A stretch of 38,087 bases of DNA from JALOAD01 sp023228995 [NCBI: Candidatus Muiribacterium halophilum] (GTDB lineage: Bacteria; Muiribacteriota; Muiribacteriia; Muiribacteriales), in the NCBI GenBank assembly GCA_023228995.1, contig JALOAD010000032.1, forward strand, positions 1-38,087, given 5' to 3'. The notes under the pieces were generated by a model. The model was not told where the DNA came from and did no database searches. It saw only the letters and a list, made by a program, of their open reading frames with translations. Positions 15,242-23,729 of the stretch are shown here, piece after piece; positions within the stretch are counted from its first letter, which is position 1; the number at the start of each line of letters is the position of its first letter. The position numbers and the translations under genes are program-made.

Positions 15242-16015
15242 TTATTTTAATTTGCTTTTTATTATCCAAATTATATCAGAATAATTCTGGCTTTTAAAGA
15301 CATTAGATATGTTTTCATAATATACCGGTATTATACGGATATTAGAATATTCTGACTTTCTATTAATTTTATTTAAGACCCCAAAACCTCCTAAAACTTT
15401 ATCTTTATCAAAAATAAGAATTATTTTTTCATTAGCATCGGAATTTTTTATAAGATTTTGTAAATTATTAGCTATAAATTCTTTTTCAATAAGAATAGAA
15501 TTGTAATAATTGCAGAATAAACTCATATTAAATCTTCTTATTTCAGGAATTTTTAATTTATATTTTTCAAAGTAATATTTTTTCTCTATAAAATCTTCTT
15601 CATAATAAGGAATTAAAATTTTTTCATCAGTATTGAGTTTATCAACACCAAATTCTTCAATTTTTTTCTTTAACTTTGAATTAAATGAAATATTTTTTAA
15701 TTCAATACTATTATTTTTAAAAAATTTTAATAATTTATCTGAATAAACGAATTTATTGTCAAATTGTATATCTGAATAAACACATAAATGGCTCATTCGC
15801 TGTTTTAAAATACTAATAATCTCATAAACAATTCTAAAGTTATAATCATCATTTGTATCAATACCAAAACATATAATTTTTTTATTATAAATACTTTCAA
15901 CAAATTCTTTTAAAGTTAGATTTTTTTGCAAAGAATTATCAAATATATTATCAGCATGACAAAAAAACATATTGAAAATAATAATAAACAAAAATAAATA
16001 AATTATTTTATACAT
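15242..16015 (-). CDS. Exported protein, possibly a degenerate ChaN-like domain
   Basis: I place the start at the ATG at 16013-16015 (257 residues, MYKIIYLFLFIIIFNMFF signal peptide with FCHA|DN cleavage). Longer in-frame versions would translate a dispersed repeat and a terminator. After the signal, NLTLKEFVESIYNKKIICFGIDTNDDYNFRIV resembles the opening of ChaN/Tiki-type domains (a conserved enzyme-like pocket normally reading GExH), and MSLFCNYYNSILIEKEFIANNLQ followed by ILIFDKDKVLGGFGVLNKI resembles their later helix and GHxxxGxG region. The His residues of that family are missing, so any relation is distant. The ribosome site is weak (AAGGA, 13 nt away). Function unknown. Confidence 0.5.
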   Translation of the reverse strand: MYKIIYLFLFIIIFNMFFCHADNIFDNSLQKNLTLKEFVESIYNKKIICFGIDTNDDYNFRIVYEIISILKQRMSHLCVYSDIQFDNKFVYSDKLLKFFKNNSIELKNISFNSKLKKKIEEFGVDKLNTDEKILIPYYEEDFIEKKYYFEKYKLKIPEIRRFNMSLFCNYYNSILIEKEFIANNLQNLIKNSDANEKIILIFDKDKVLGGFGVLNKINRKSEYSNIRIIPVYYENISNVFKSQNYSDIIWIIKSKLK

Positions 16016-16043
16016 TATAAAATTATAATCCTTTTTGAATCTT

Positions 16044-16065
16044 AATTGAACCCTCTGATTAAATA
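16044..16065 (+). repeat. Dispersed repeat copy, core only
   Basis: AATTGAACCCTCTGATTAAA and two more bases match the family core at 278-299 exactly, without the ACATAATTT tail. It lies between the exported-protein gene and the tRNA terminator. Confidence 0.7.
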
Positions 16066-16080
16066 ATCTATTAAAAACAA

Positions 16081-16107
16081 AAAAAACCATCGTATAGATG
16101 GTTTTTT
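16081..16107 (-). terminator. Terminator of the tRNA unit
   Basis: CCATC (16087-16091) pairs with GATGG (16097-16101), flanked by six A and six T, so the stem extends and either strand could use it. It lies 8 nt past the 3' end of tRNA-Asp on the minus strand. Confidence 0.8.
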
Positions 16108-16114
16108 ATAATAA

Positions 16115-16192
16115 TGGCGGGGTCGACGAGATTCGAACTCGCGATCTTCGGCGTGACAGGCCGACGTGTTAACCAGGCTACACCACGACTCC
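16115..16192 (-). tRNA. tRNA-Asp (GTC)
   Basis: A 78-nt cloverleaf with encoded CCA and discriminator G, as expected for Asp. The anticodon stem is TCGGC/GCCGA with loop CTGTCAC, anticodon GTC. The D arm is GTGT/ACAC and the T arm GCGAG-TTCGAAT-CTCGT. The acceptor is GGAGTCG against CGACCCC, leaving an A-C mismatch at 3-70 where GGGGTCG would pair fully. It follows tRNA-Glu in one transcript. Confidence 0.93.
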
Positions 16193-16218
16193 GCTAAAGT
16201 TTATTTAATTTTTAAAAA

Positions 16219-16293
16219 TGGTAGTCCCTAGGGGACTCGAACCCCTGCCGCAGCCGTGAAAGGGCTGTGTCCTAACCGCTAGACGAAGGGACC
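16219..16293 (-). tRNA. tRNA-Glu (TTC)
   Basis: A 75-nt cloverleaf with encoded CCA. The acceptor is GGTCCCT with AGGGACT (G-U at 1-72), the anticodon stem CAGCC/GGCTG with loop CTTTCAC gives TTC, and the T arm is AGGGG-TTCGAGT-CCCCT. It is first in a two-tRNA unit with tRNA-Asp 26 nt downstream. Confidence 0.95.
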
Positions 16294-16310
16294 GCCTTGC
16301 TTATGTATAT

Positions 16311-16339
16311 ATACTATCAAATTGTTTTTTTTTATGCAA
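16311..16339 (-). promoter_or_regulatory. tRNA promoter TTGCAT-17-TAGTAT
   Basis: On the minus strand, TTGCAT (16334-16339) and TAGTAT (16311-16316) are 17 nt apart, about 12 nt before the likely start and 18 nt from tRNA-Glu. It fixes the -10 word TAGTAT as usable in this genome. Confidence 0.55.
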
Positions 16340-16662
16340 ATTTTTTTTAAAATAATTTTTTAAAATTTAAAAAATCTTTAAAATACTGTCTCAGATTAAT
16401 TTTACCTTTTTTGCAATATATGACCACATAACCTTTTTAATGATAGAGTTATCGTTAGTTAATAAGGTTAAATAGTTAAAAATCAATAACGCTAATTCTT
16501 CAATCTAAAATCAGCGAAATAGTCAATTTGTGAAATAGCTAAATGGATTTAAAGTCTTTCCCGACTTTTTAATTGCTCTTCCTATCTCACTATTTCACAA
16601 AAAAATGTTCACCGAACATTTTTATTCACTACTTCACAAATTTTTATATCGCTGTTTTTTTA
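16340..16662. other. Gene-free interval with inverted repeats
   Basis: No gene is visible. TTTGTGAAATAG (16527-16538) is perfectly inverted at 16590-16601 (CTATTTCACAAA), and a third, variant copy lies at 16629-16640. The terminator at 16601-16623 sits within it. Confidence 0.5.
16601..16623 (-). terminator. radC terminator
   Basis: AAAAATGTTC (16601-16610) pairs perfectly with GAACATTTTT (16614-16623) over a three-base loop, with further T on the minus strand. It lies 40 bp after the radC stop. The same hairpin could act on the plus strand. Confidence 0.7.
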
Positions 16663-17304
16663 TCATAACTTACCATTTTCAAGCATTGAATAATAACCTT
16701 TATGAGATACAATTATATGGTCAAGCATTTTTATACCTAAAAGTTCCCCAGCTTTGAAAAGCCTATCTGTTATTTTTATATCTTCAGCACTTGGTTCAAT
16801 ATTACCTGAAGGATGATTATGAACTGCAATATATGAACAAGCTCTATCTGATATAACTTCTGCTAGAACTTCTCTTGGATGAACTTGAGTTTTATTGGCT
16901 ATACCAATTGATACTGTATGAATATTAATTACTTCACTTGCACCATTTAATGTTATTACAACAAAAAACTCACGATTTTTCATACGCATAAAATAAACAG
17001 CATTTAAAACTTCAGACGGACTAGTAATTCTAAGTTTTTTAGGATTAAACCTTCTTCTTGCAAATTCTAAAGCTGCTGAAATTGTACATGATTTTGCATA
17101 ACCTAAACCTCGATTATTTTTGTCAAATTCTTCTGGTTCAGGAACAATATCCATTGTATCAATACCATTTACTATTGATTTAGAAATTTGAAAAACACTT
17201 CTCCCTTTTATACCTGTATTGATTATCATACTCATAAGTTCAGCATCATCAAGACTTTTTATACCAAACAACTTAGTTTTTTCCCTTGGTAAAAGTTTTT
17301 CCAT
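16663..17304 (-). CDS. radC: RadC/JAMM-domain protein
   Basis: The 213-residue protein has the RadC architecture: an N-terminal helix-hairpin-helix-like region (PREKTKLFGIKSLDDAELMSMIINTG) and a C-terminal JAB1/MPN metalloprotease-like domain from about residue 95, with the HNHPSG motif (His162, His164) and the distal Asp175 (PSAEDIKIT). The family was long called a DNA repair protein, but its true role is unsettled. The start is the ATG at 17302-17304 with AAGGAGG at 5-nt spacing; the open frame continues upstream but without a ribosome site. It stands alone and ends at the 16601-16623 terminator. Confidence 0.92.
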   Translation of the reverse strand: MEKLLPREKTKLFGIKSLDDAELMSMIINTGIKGRSVFQISKSIVNGIDTMDIVPEPEEFDKNNRGLGYAKSCTISAALEFARRRFNPKKLRITSPSEVLNAVYFMRMKNREFFVVITLNGASEVINIHTVSIGIANKTQVHPREVLAEVISDRACSYIAVHNHPSGNIEPSAEDIKITDRLFKAGELLGIKMLDHIIVSHKGYYSMLENGKL

Positions 17305-17774
17305 TAAACCTCCTTTATAAAAGACTGACAATGAAAAATATTTGAATTTTATAAAAAACATATATGAAAAAACTGTGCCAGAGGGTTCAATTAGGAATTA
17401 GCGATTCTTTGCATCTAATTAATGATTAGTAATGCTTTTAAATTCTAGCATATTGTAAAGAAATTTATTTCTTTAATTTTAAACTATTTTATCAGCAACT
17501 AATATTTCATAGGAAACTTTTTATAAAAAACATGTATCATTATGATATTACTGTATCAAAATAAAACATAATAAACTATATGTAACCATTAAAAAACTCA
17601 CTTAAGAATAAAAATACGAAACAATAAAATAAAAATCATGGGCACTGAGGAAAAGAAAGATGCCAAATCGCTAAATCGCTTTGAATTTCGATTTGGAAAA
17701 CTTTTCCGAGGAAGGACTCAGATAAATAGCTTTGATAACAAAAGAGTTTTTCAAAAATATTTTTTAATTATTTT
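17305..17774. other. Gene-free interval with a long irregular hairpin
   Basis: No gene is seen in these 470 bp. A repeat fragment (CAGAGGGTTCAATTA) lies at 17379-17393. At 17645-17721 three nested stems can form: CTGAG with CTCAG (17645-17649, 17717-17721), GAAAAG with CTTTTC (17650-17655, 17701-17706) and CCAAATCG with CGATTTGG (17663-17670, 17689-17696). It begins 54 bp past the btuF stop on the minus strand and might stabilise or end that transcript. Confidence 0.5.
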
Positions 17775-18638
17775 TTAATAGCTTGATAATTTTTCAAGTG
17801 TTTGTACAAATCTTGGTCCTGGAATAAAAACACCATTACCATTTAAAATATGAATTCTTCCATTTTTTGAAGCATTTATTGGCAATTTCATCCAAGGTTT
17901 AATAATTTCTTCTTTTTCTTTATTAGATATTTTTTCTTTTTCATTTAGAATTACTACAACATCTGCATTGATATTAACTAAGTTTTCAGCAGAAAGACAT
18001 GGATAAAGAATTTCTCCTTCATAACCATTATTATAACCAGATAAAGTTATCAATTCATCAAATAAATTGTTTTTACCAGCAATATATAGGTTTTTTAACT
18101 CATCAGAACAACCAACTACAATTAACATTTTTTCATTTTTTTTAGGATTTTTTTTAAACTTAGAAATTATTGATTTAATCTCTTTAATTTTTCTTTCTGC
18201 ATTGTTTTTTAATCCAATTTCATTTCCAATAATTTTTATAGAATTTAAAATATCATCAACTGAATTTTCTTTTAACTCAACATATTTAATACCTATTTTT
18301 TCAAGTTTTTTTGAAGCTTCTTTTATCATTCCACTATCAAATACAATATCAGGCGAAAGTTTTGATAATCTTTCATAATCAACACCAGAAAATCCTGCAA
18401 TTTTTTCTACTTTTTTAATAGATTCAGGCCATACAGAATGATTACTTACTCCAATAATAAGTTTTTCACCATCAATTGATGAGACCATTTCTTGAACACT
18501 CGGAACAAGCGTGATTATTTTTGTTACTTTTGAGGAATTAAGATTTTTGGTAAAATCAAATCTCTGATAAGTTAAAAACAAAGCTAAACATAAAATTGCA
18601 GAAAAAAACCAAAATAAAATATTTTGTCTTTTAGACAT
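17775..18638 (-). CDS. btuF: Cobalamin-binding periplasmic protein of an ABC importer (BtuF-like)
   Basis: The 287-residue protein has an N-terminal anchor or signal (about residues 8-25) and the helical-backbone periplasmic binding fold of the BtuF/FepB family: KIITLVPSVQEMVSSID, LIIGVSNHSVWPESIKKVEKI, SGVDYERLSKLSPDIVFDSG, and later SAENLVNINADVVVIL and a final GPRFVQTLEKL helix. A cobalamin riboswitch sits directly upstream, which makes a corrinoid the most likely ligand rather than a siderophore. AAAGGAG precedes the ATG. No permease or ATPase gene is nearby, so the protein must work with btuCD elsewhere. Confidence 0.85.
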   Translation of the reverse strand: MSKRQNILFWFFSAILCLALFLTYQRFDFTKNLNSSKVTKIITLVPSVQEMVSSIDGEKLIIGVSNHSVWPESIKKVEKIAGFSGVDYERLSKLSPDIVFDSGMIKEASKKLEKIGIKYVELKENSVDDILNSIKIIGNEIGLKNNAERKIKEIKSIISKFKKNPKKNEKMLIVVGCSDELKNLYIAGKNNLFDELITLSGYNNGYEGEILYPCLSAENLVNINADVVVILNEKEKISNKEKEEIIKPWMKLPINASKNGRIHILNGNGVFIPGPRFVQTLEKLSSY

Positions 18639-18672
18639 AATGTCTCCTTTCCACCGAAGGTGTATTTCTTAT

Positions 18673-18817
18673 GAAAAAAGCCGGTTTCCTGACTTAGAGG
18701 CAAAATCCTACTAACCGCCTTCTCAAAGCATTTGCTTCAATGGCTTTTTGGTTTTCGTTCCTCATTACAGTAGCGGGGACTGTGTTGGATTTTCACCAAC
18801 TTCCCGTTTCTTTTTTC
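18673..18817 (-). promoter_or_regulatory. Cobalamin riboswitch
   Basis: Read on the minus strand, the 5' helix GAAAAAAG (18810-18817) pairs with CTTTTTTC (18673-18680). Between them come the family's landmark parts in order: a GTTGG/CCAAC hairpin, CCCCGCTACTGTAATGAGG, an AAGGCGGTTAGTAGGATTTT stretch and the closing AAGTCAGGAAACCGGC. It lies 35 bp before btuF. The U-run sits inside the closing helix, and I see no separate terminator stem, so control of translation (AAAGGAG lies just after the helix) is more likely than attenuation. Confidence 0.95.
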
Positions 18818-18824
18818 TAAAATT

Positions 18825-18853
18825 ATGATAATATAATAGTAATAAAAAAGCAA
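18825..18853 (-). promoter_or_regulatory. Promoter of the riboswitch-btuF transcript
   Basis: Minus-strand TTGCTT (18848-18853), a 17-nt spacer and TATCAT (18825-18830). Initiation would fall at about 18818, exactly at the 5' edge of the riboswitch closing helix. Confidence 0.5.
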
Positions 18854-18870
18854 TTTATATATAGGAATTT

Positions 18871-20487
18871 ATGAAAAAACTAATATTTAGAATATTTTTA
18901 ATACTACTTTCCTTTTTAGTTATAGAAGTTTTTTTTAAAAAAATTCACATAAAACCTAATGTAATAGTAGACTTAAATAAAAAAAACATTCTATGTATAG
19001 GCGATTCATTCACCATAGGATATGGAGTTTCATCAGATAAAAGTTATCCTTCAATACTTCAAAATTTAATAAATGAGGATAAAAAAGATTATAATGTTAT
19101 AAATTTAGGTGAAAATGGTGCGAATTCAAGAAAAATACTTTTAAACTTAAGAAATTTCCTAAAAAATAACAAGGCTGATATTGCTATTATTCAAGCAGGT
19201 GCATCTAATAACTGGAATCTAAATTATTATACTAAAGATGAAATCGGATTTAAACAATCTATTTTAAGTAAATCTTCAATATTGAATTTTTTTAAAATTC
19301 TACTCAAAAATAACAAAGATAAAGATATTGAAATTATATTACCTAAAAATAAAAATAATAGTATTTTACAAAATCCTTTTGAAAAAACTTCTACAAAAAT
19401 TAATAAATATATAAAAATTGGCGATTGGGAAAATGTTGAATTAGAATTTGAAAAAACTGGTTATTCAGATGAAAATGATTATTTTTTTCATTTTTTTGCA
19501 TGTATTGAAAATAAAAAAATAAAAAAAGCACAAAATATACTTAATAATAATAACTTTCCAAAACATTATAAAGAACTAGCAAAAGGTATTTTAAAAATAA
19601 TAGAAAATGAATTGAAAACAGCTCTTGAACATTTTAAAAAATTCAGAGAATTAAACCCACAAAATATATTTTCTTATATATCAATAGCTTATTTATACAT
19701 TGAATCAGGTCATTATGATATTTCAGAAATTTGGTTATCTGAGCTTATAAGAATTAAACCAAATTCAGGAGTTGCTTATCATATTCTTGCTGAATTACAT
19801 TATAATTTTTTAAATAATCAATCTAAAGCACTTGATATATTAAAAAGTGGAATATTAAAAGCTCCTAATTATTATGAAAACTATGTTCTTCTTTATGATA
19901 TCTGCGAAAAACACTCTCCTCAAACTGCTCTTCCAATCATACAATCAGCTATTAAAATATTTGGTTCCGATAATGATTTAAAATATTATGAAGAAATATT
20001 AAAACAAAATATTAATTTAAAACAAACATATAACGAATTGCTAAAAGATAATAGTTTAACAAATGAAGAAAAAGCCTACTTTTATCTCAATTCATTTCAA
20101 TATAAAAAAGCAGCAATATATTTTAAGAAAGCTGGCAAACAAAATCAAAAAGAACTTTCATTAAAACTATCTCAGCGTACAGATTCATCAACTCTATACG
20201 AATTTCTTATATATAAAGATATTTTCGATTGTATTGATATTTTAAAAAAACAAAAAATTAAAACATTTATACTTGGATATCCTGAACAAAAAATATCTCA
20301 AATTGAAAGTGTGGCATTTGATAAAAAAATTGAATTTATTGATTTATTCAGTGAATTTATACATCTAAGAAAAGATAATAAACTTAGAGAACAATATATA
20401 CTTAAAGATAATCATTGTACTGAAAAAGGTAATATTTTAACTGCTAAAAAAGTGTATAAAACACTTAAAACTCTGGAGGATTTTTAA
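18871..20487 (+). CDS. Membrane-anchored SGNH/GDSL hydrolase with an internal TPR domain
   Basis: This 538-residue protein starts with a single membrane anchor (residues 5-22). Residues 38-140 hold the first SGNH parts: GDSFTIGYGV with nucleophile Ser46, NLGENGANSRK, and IIQAGASNNW in place of the GxND block. Residues about 175-440 are helical repeats of TPR type (ALEHFKKFRELNPQN, AYLYIESGHYDISEIWLSEL, ALDILKSGILKAPN). The SGNH fold then resumes: IKTFILGYPEQ, FIDLFSEF and the catalytic KDNHCTEKGN (Asp513, His515). The TPR region is thus an insertion within the hydrolase. Such proteins remove or add acyl groups on surface glycans; the target here is unknown. Its 3' end overlaps the convergent kinase gene by 23 bp. 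Confidence 0.75.
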   Translation: MKKLIFRIFLILLSFLVIEVFFKKIHIKPNVIVDLNKKNILCIGDSFTIGYGVSSDKSYPSILQNLINEDKKDYNVINLGENGANSRKILLNLRNFLKNNKADIAIIQAGASNNWNLNYYTKDEIGFKQSILSKSSILNFFKILLKNNKDKDIEIILPKNKNNSILQNPFEKTSTKINKYIKIGDWENVELEFEKTGYSDENDYFFHFFACIENKKIKKAQNILNNNNFPKHYKELAKGILKIIENELKTALEHFKKFRELNPQNIFSYISIAYLYIESGHYDISEIWLSELIRIKPNSGVAYHILAELHYNFLNNQSKALDILKSGILKAPNYYENYVLLYDICEKHSPQTALPIIQSAIKIFGSDNDLKYYEEILKQNINLKQTYNELLKDNSLTNEEKAYFYLNSFQYKKAAIYFKKAGKQNQKELSLKLSQRTDSSTLYEFLIYKDIFDCIDILKKQKIKTFILGYPEQKISQIESVAFDKKIEFIDLFSEFIHLRKDNKLREQYILKDNHCTEKGNILTAKKVYKTLKTLEDF

Positions 20488-22399
20488 TTTTTTTAGGAAA
20501 CCCTATCGTAATTAAAGTTCCTTTATTTTTATAACTTTCTGCTTTCATTATACCTTTATGATTTTGCGTAATTATAAAATACGACACAGAAAGTCCAAGA
20601 CCAGTACCTTCTCCTGGAGGTTTTGTAGTAAAAAAAGGTTCAAATATTCTTTTTTTAATTTTATCATCAATTCCAGAACCATTATCTTTAAAAGAAATGT
20701 AATTATATTTAAAATCAGAGAAAATCTTAATTACAATTTCAGGATTTTTCACCAAGCATTGAGTCATAGCATGAGTTGAATTTCTAAAAATATTAAGAAT
20801 TACCTGTTCAATTTCATTACAATTACCAACAATTTCAATGTTTTCATCTGAGTAATCTCTTACTATTTTAATCTTCCTAAAATCATAGTTTTTTTTTAGA
20901 TCATAATCATTATTAGCAAGTTTTATGCTTTTTTCAATAATATCAGTTAATTTACATTGTTTCATTTTTGTTTCAGGATGTCTTGAAAAAGAAAGCATAT
21001 CATGAACTATTTCAGCTGCTTTTTCACCCGATTCTTTAATTCCGTTAAGCATAATATCTATTTTTCTTGCTTTGAAATATTCATTTATCTTATCAAGATT
21101 AACACCAATTTCATTAGCAACTTTGAGGTTTTTTTCGTTTATAAAAATTCTTCTCTCGATATTTTGAATACTCTGAAGTATTCCACTAAGTGGATTATTT
21201 ATTTCATGAGCCATTCCAGCAGCTAAACCGCCAACACTTAACATTTTTTCTGACTGAATCAATATTTCCTCGATTTTAACTTTGGAAGTTACATCTTCAA
21301 TAATTAAAACTGCTTTTTTTATAGTATTTGAAAGAGGATAAAAAATAATATCGTAAAAAAACGCTTGTTCTTCATGAAAAAGATTTGTTCTAAATATATT
21401 GTTTTTATTTTCTCTAAATAATTTCAAAATAATATCTTTATTATTTTTTAATATTTCAATACTTTCAAAAATATCAAGATTTTTATCGTTAATATCAAGA
21501 TTACATTCTTTAGAAGCTTTACTGTTTATTTCAATGATTTTACCATTTTTGTCTGTAACTATTAAGGAAAGTGGCATCGAATCAATTATTTCTCTTAAAA
21601 AATTCCTTGATTCATCAAGTTTTTTTTCAATTTGTTTTTTTTCATTAATATCAATATGAATGCCAACCATACGGGAAGCATTTCCAGCATTATCCCATTC
21701 AACAACCTTACCTCTAGACATTATCCAGTGATATTTGCCATTTTTCCCTAAAACCCTTACTTCTATCTGAAAAGTCTTATCTAAATCTTTATTTTTTAAA
21801 TACTCATAAAATAATTTTTGTACATAAAAAAGATCATCTATAAAAATAAGATTTAAAAAATCTGTTAAATTGCTAATTTTATATGCTTTTTCATAACCTA
21901 GCATTTCAAAAATTTTTTCACTTAAATAATTAATATTCCCAGTAGTTGGATTAAAATCAAAAAAGCCTGTTTCAGTTGCATCAAGAACAAGATCAAGCGT
22001 ATTTCTGCTTTCAAGTATATCTCTTTCCATTTTTTTTCTAATAGAAATATCTTTAATTATTGTTGTAAATTCTCCAGGAGCATTACAAAAAGCAATTACT
22101 TCATACCAAGCATCAATTTCTTTTGAATAATTTGAATAAGAAATAGTTTTTTGAGTTTTTACAACTTTATCATAAGTTTCTATCCAATAGTTTTCCGTAT
22201 TAGGAAAAACTTCAAGAACTGTTTTACCAATAGCATCTTTATCAAGCCCTGTCATCTTAGTAAAAGTTTCATTTAACTCAAGAAATTCATAATCACAAGC
22301 TTTTTTGTCTTTATCATAAAGCATTTTATGAATTGCTATGCCTGCATCTATATTAGATGTTATCTGCTCATATTTTTTTTTGAAATTTTTTATATTCAT
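20465..22399 (-). CDS. Cytoplasmic PAS-domain sensor histidine kinase
   Basis: The 644-residue protein has no membrane segment. Three PAS domains run in series (about residues 10-125, 135-255 and 265-375; the second ends in [19 protein letters not shown]). The HisKA phosphoacceptor is His399 in [16 protein letters not shown]. The ATPase part shows the N box ([19 protein letters not shown]), [14 protein letters not shown] and GEGTGLGLS. It resembles NtrB-like soluble kinases. No response regulator is adjacent, so it is an orphan. No clear ribosome site precedes the ATG at 22397-22399. The 3' end overlaps the convergent hydrolase gene by 23 bp. PAS ligands cannot be told from sequence alone. 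Confidence 0.9.
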   Translation of the reverse strand: MNIKNFKKKYEQITSNIDAGIAIHKMLYDKDKKACDYEFLELNETFTKMTGLDKDAIGKTVLEVFPNTENYWIETYDKVVKTQKTISYSNYSKEIDAWYEVIAFCNAPGEFTTIIKDISIRKKMERDILESRNTLDLVLDATETGFFDFNPTTGNINYLSEKIFEMLGYEKAYKISNLTDFLNLIFIDDLFYVQKLFYEYLKNKDLDKTFQIEVRVLGKNGKYHWIMSRGKVVEWDNAGNASRMVGIHIDINEKKQIEKKLDESRNFLREIIDSMPLSLIVTDKNGKIIEINSKASKECNLDINDKNLDIFESIEILKNNKDIILKLFRENKNNIFRTNLFHEEQAFFYDIIFYPLSNTIKKAVLIIEDVTSKVKIEEILIQSEKMLSVGGLAAGMAHEINNPLSGILQSIQNIERRIFINEKNLKVANEIGVNLDKINEYFKARKIDIMLNGIKESGEKAAEIVHDMLSFSRHPETKMKQCKLTDIIEKSIKLANNDYDLKKNYDFRKIKIVRDYSDENIEIVGNCNEIEQVILNIFRNSTHAMTQCLVKNPEIVIKIFSDFKYNYISFKDNGSGIDDKIKKRIFEPFFTTKPPGEGTGLGLSVSYFIITQNHKGIMKAESYKNKGTLITIGFPKKIKNPPEF

Positions 22400-22568
22400 A
22401 ACTATTATAATTATAAGTTACAAAGAAATTATAATCAAATTTTAAATTTAAAACACCCTCGAACAATTTCACCCCTATGCCCTTATCTTTCATTATTTTT
22501 TGCTTTTAATTCAACATTCGACATTCAACTTTTTTACTTTGTCAATAAAATCTGTTATTTTATCTTTT

Positions 22569-23657
22569 ATGAGTTTTTTAATAGTTTTTATACTAATATA
22601 TTCATCAATTCAAAGCTTTTTTTATGTTTTTTCATCTTTGACATTTTCAAAGTCAATGCGAAAAAACACAATAATATTTTTAACAATAATGGTTTTTTTA
22701 CCATTTATTTATAATTTAGCCCTTACACAAAAATACTATACAATTGCAAATATATCAGGGTTTATAGGATTTTCTTGGATGGGATTTTCTTTTCTTTTTT
22801 TAACAATAGGTATTATCCCTTTCATCATTTCAAAAATATACAAAAAAACAGCTAAAAAACTATTTTATATTACTTTATTAATTTGTATCACCTTAGTGTT
22901 CATTGGTTTTTTTAAAGCCTGCAATATAAAGCTAAGAGAAATAACAATAGAAAGTGAAAAATTACCAAAAGACTTTTCAATAAAAATAGCACATATTACT
23001 GATACACATTTTGATTATATAAAACCTTATGATATTTCTGATAATATAATAAAAATACTATGTAATAATAAAATAGATATTATTCTTTTAACAGGTGATA
23101 TAATCGATGGAATTGCAAAAAATGAAATTGATATAAGTAAAAAACTAAATAAACTTGATTATAAATATAAACTCGCAGTTACTGGAAATCATGAATTTTA
23201 TCATGACCTTGAAAATTCACTTGAATTTATAAAAAAATCTGGTTTTAAAACACTACATGGAAATACTGAATATATCGATAAATATATCACAATATCTGGA
23301 GTTGATGATGAAACATTAAACAGGAAAAAAGATAAATATTCAATAATTAAACAGGAAAAACTCATAATTGATAGAATTACAAATGAAACCTTCAACATTT
23401 TAATGAAACATCAGCCATTTTTATCAGAAATCACCGATAAAAAAATAGATTTACAATTATCAGGTCATACTCATAATGGGCAGATATTTCCATTCAATTT
23501 TGCAACAAAATTAGTTTATAAATACACTAATGGAATGTATTTTACTCCTGAAAACAACAGAATATTTGTATCTTCAGGAACAGGCTTCTGGGGTCCACCA
23601 TTTAGAGTATTCACTGAATCTCAAATTATAATTTTTACAATTAAATCCTCTGAATAA
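22569..23657 (+). CDS. Membrane-bound metallophosphoesterase (YaeI/LpxG-like)
   Basis: From the ATG at 22569 the protein has 362 residues. The first 125 contain about four membrane helices. The rest is a calcineurin-like phosphoesterase with its metal motifs: HITDTHFD, LLTGDIIDG, VTGNHEFYHD, MKHQPF and LSGHTHNGQIFP. This matches the YkuE/YaeI group, some members of which cleave UDP-diacylglucosamine in lipid A synthesis; a role in lipid or undecaprenyl pyrophosphate hydrolysis is possible. No strong ribosome site is seen, so the start is uncertain (an in-frame TTG lies at 22500). The last codons (KSSE and stop) are encoded by a dispersed repeat starting at 23639. Confidence 0.83.
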   Translation: MSFLIVFILIYSSIQSFFYVFSSLTFSKSMRKNTIIFLTIMVFLPFIYNLALTQKYYTIANISGFIGFSWMGFSFLFLTIGIIPFIISKIYKKTAKKLFYITLLICITLVFIGFFKACNIKLREITIESEKLPKDFSIKIAHITDTHFDYIKPYDISDNIIKILCNNKIDIILLTGDIIDGIAKNEIDISKKLNKLDYKYKLAVTGNHEFYHDLENSLEFIKKSGFKTLHGNTEYIDKYITISGVDDETLNRKKDKYSIIKQEKLIIDRITNETFNILMKHQPFLSEITDKKIDLQLSGHTHNGQIFPFNFATKLVYKYTNGMYFTPENNRIFVSSGTGFWGPPFRVFTESQIIIFTIKSSE

Positions 23658-23684
23658 ATATATAATTTAGAGCTTTAATAGAAA
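23639..23684 (+). repeat. Dispersed repeat copy, full 46 bp, overlapping a gene end
   Basis: AATTAAATCCTCTGAATAAA followed by TATATAATTTAGAGCTTTAATAG matches the copies at 278-318 and 7755-7800 along their length. The metallophosphoesterase stop codon (23655-23657) lies within it, so the repeat supplies the protein's final residues. Confidence 0.75.
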
Positions 23685-23729
23685 TATAAATCCTTTTAAC
23701 ACTCAATAAAAGGAAAAACGGAGGAAAAA

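Noticed and set aside
16016-16090. Longer N-terminus for the exported ChaN-like protein
   Set aside because: The extension would be translated from a dispersed repeat and the tRNA terminator and would bury the signal peptide.
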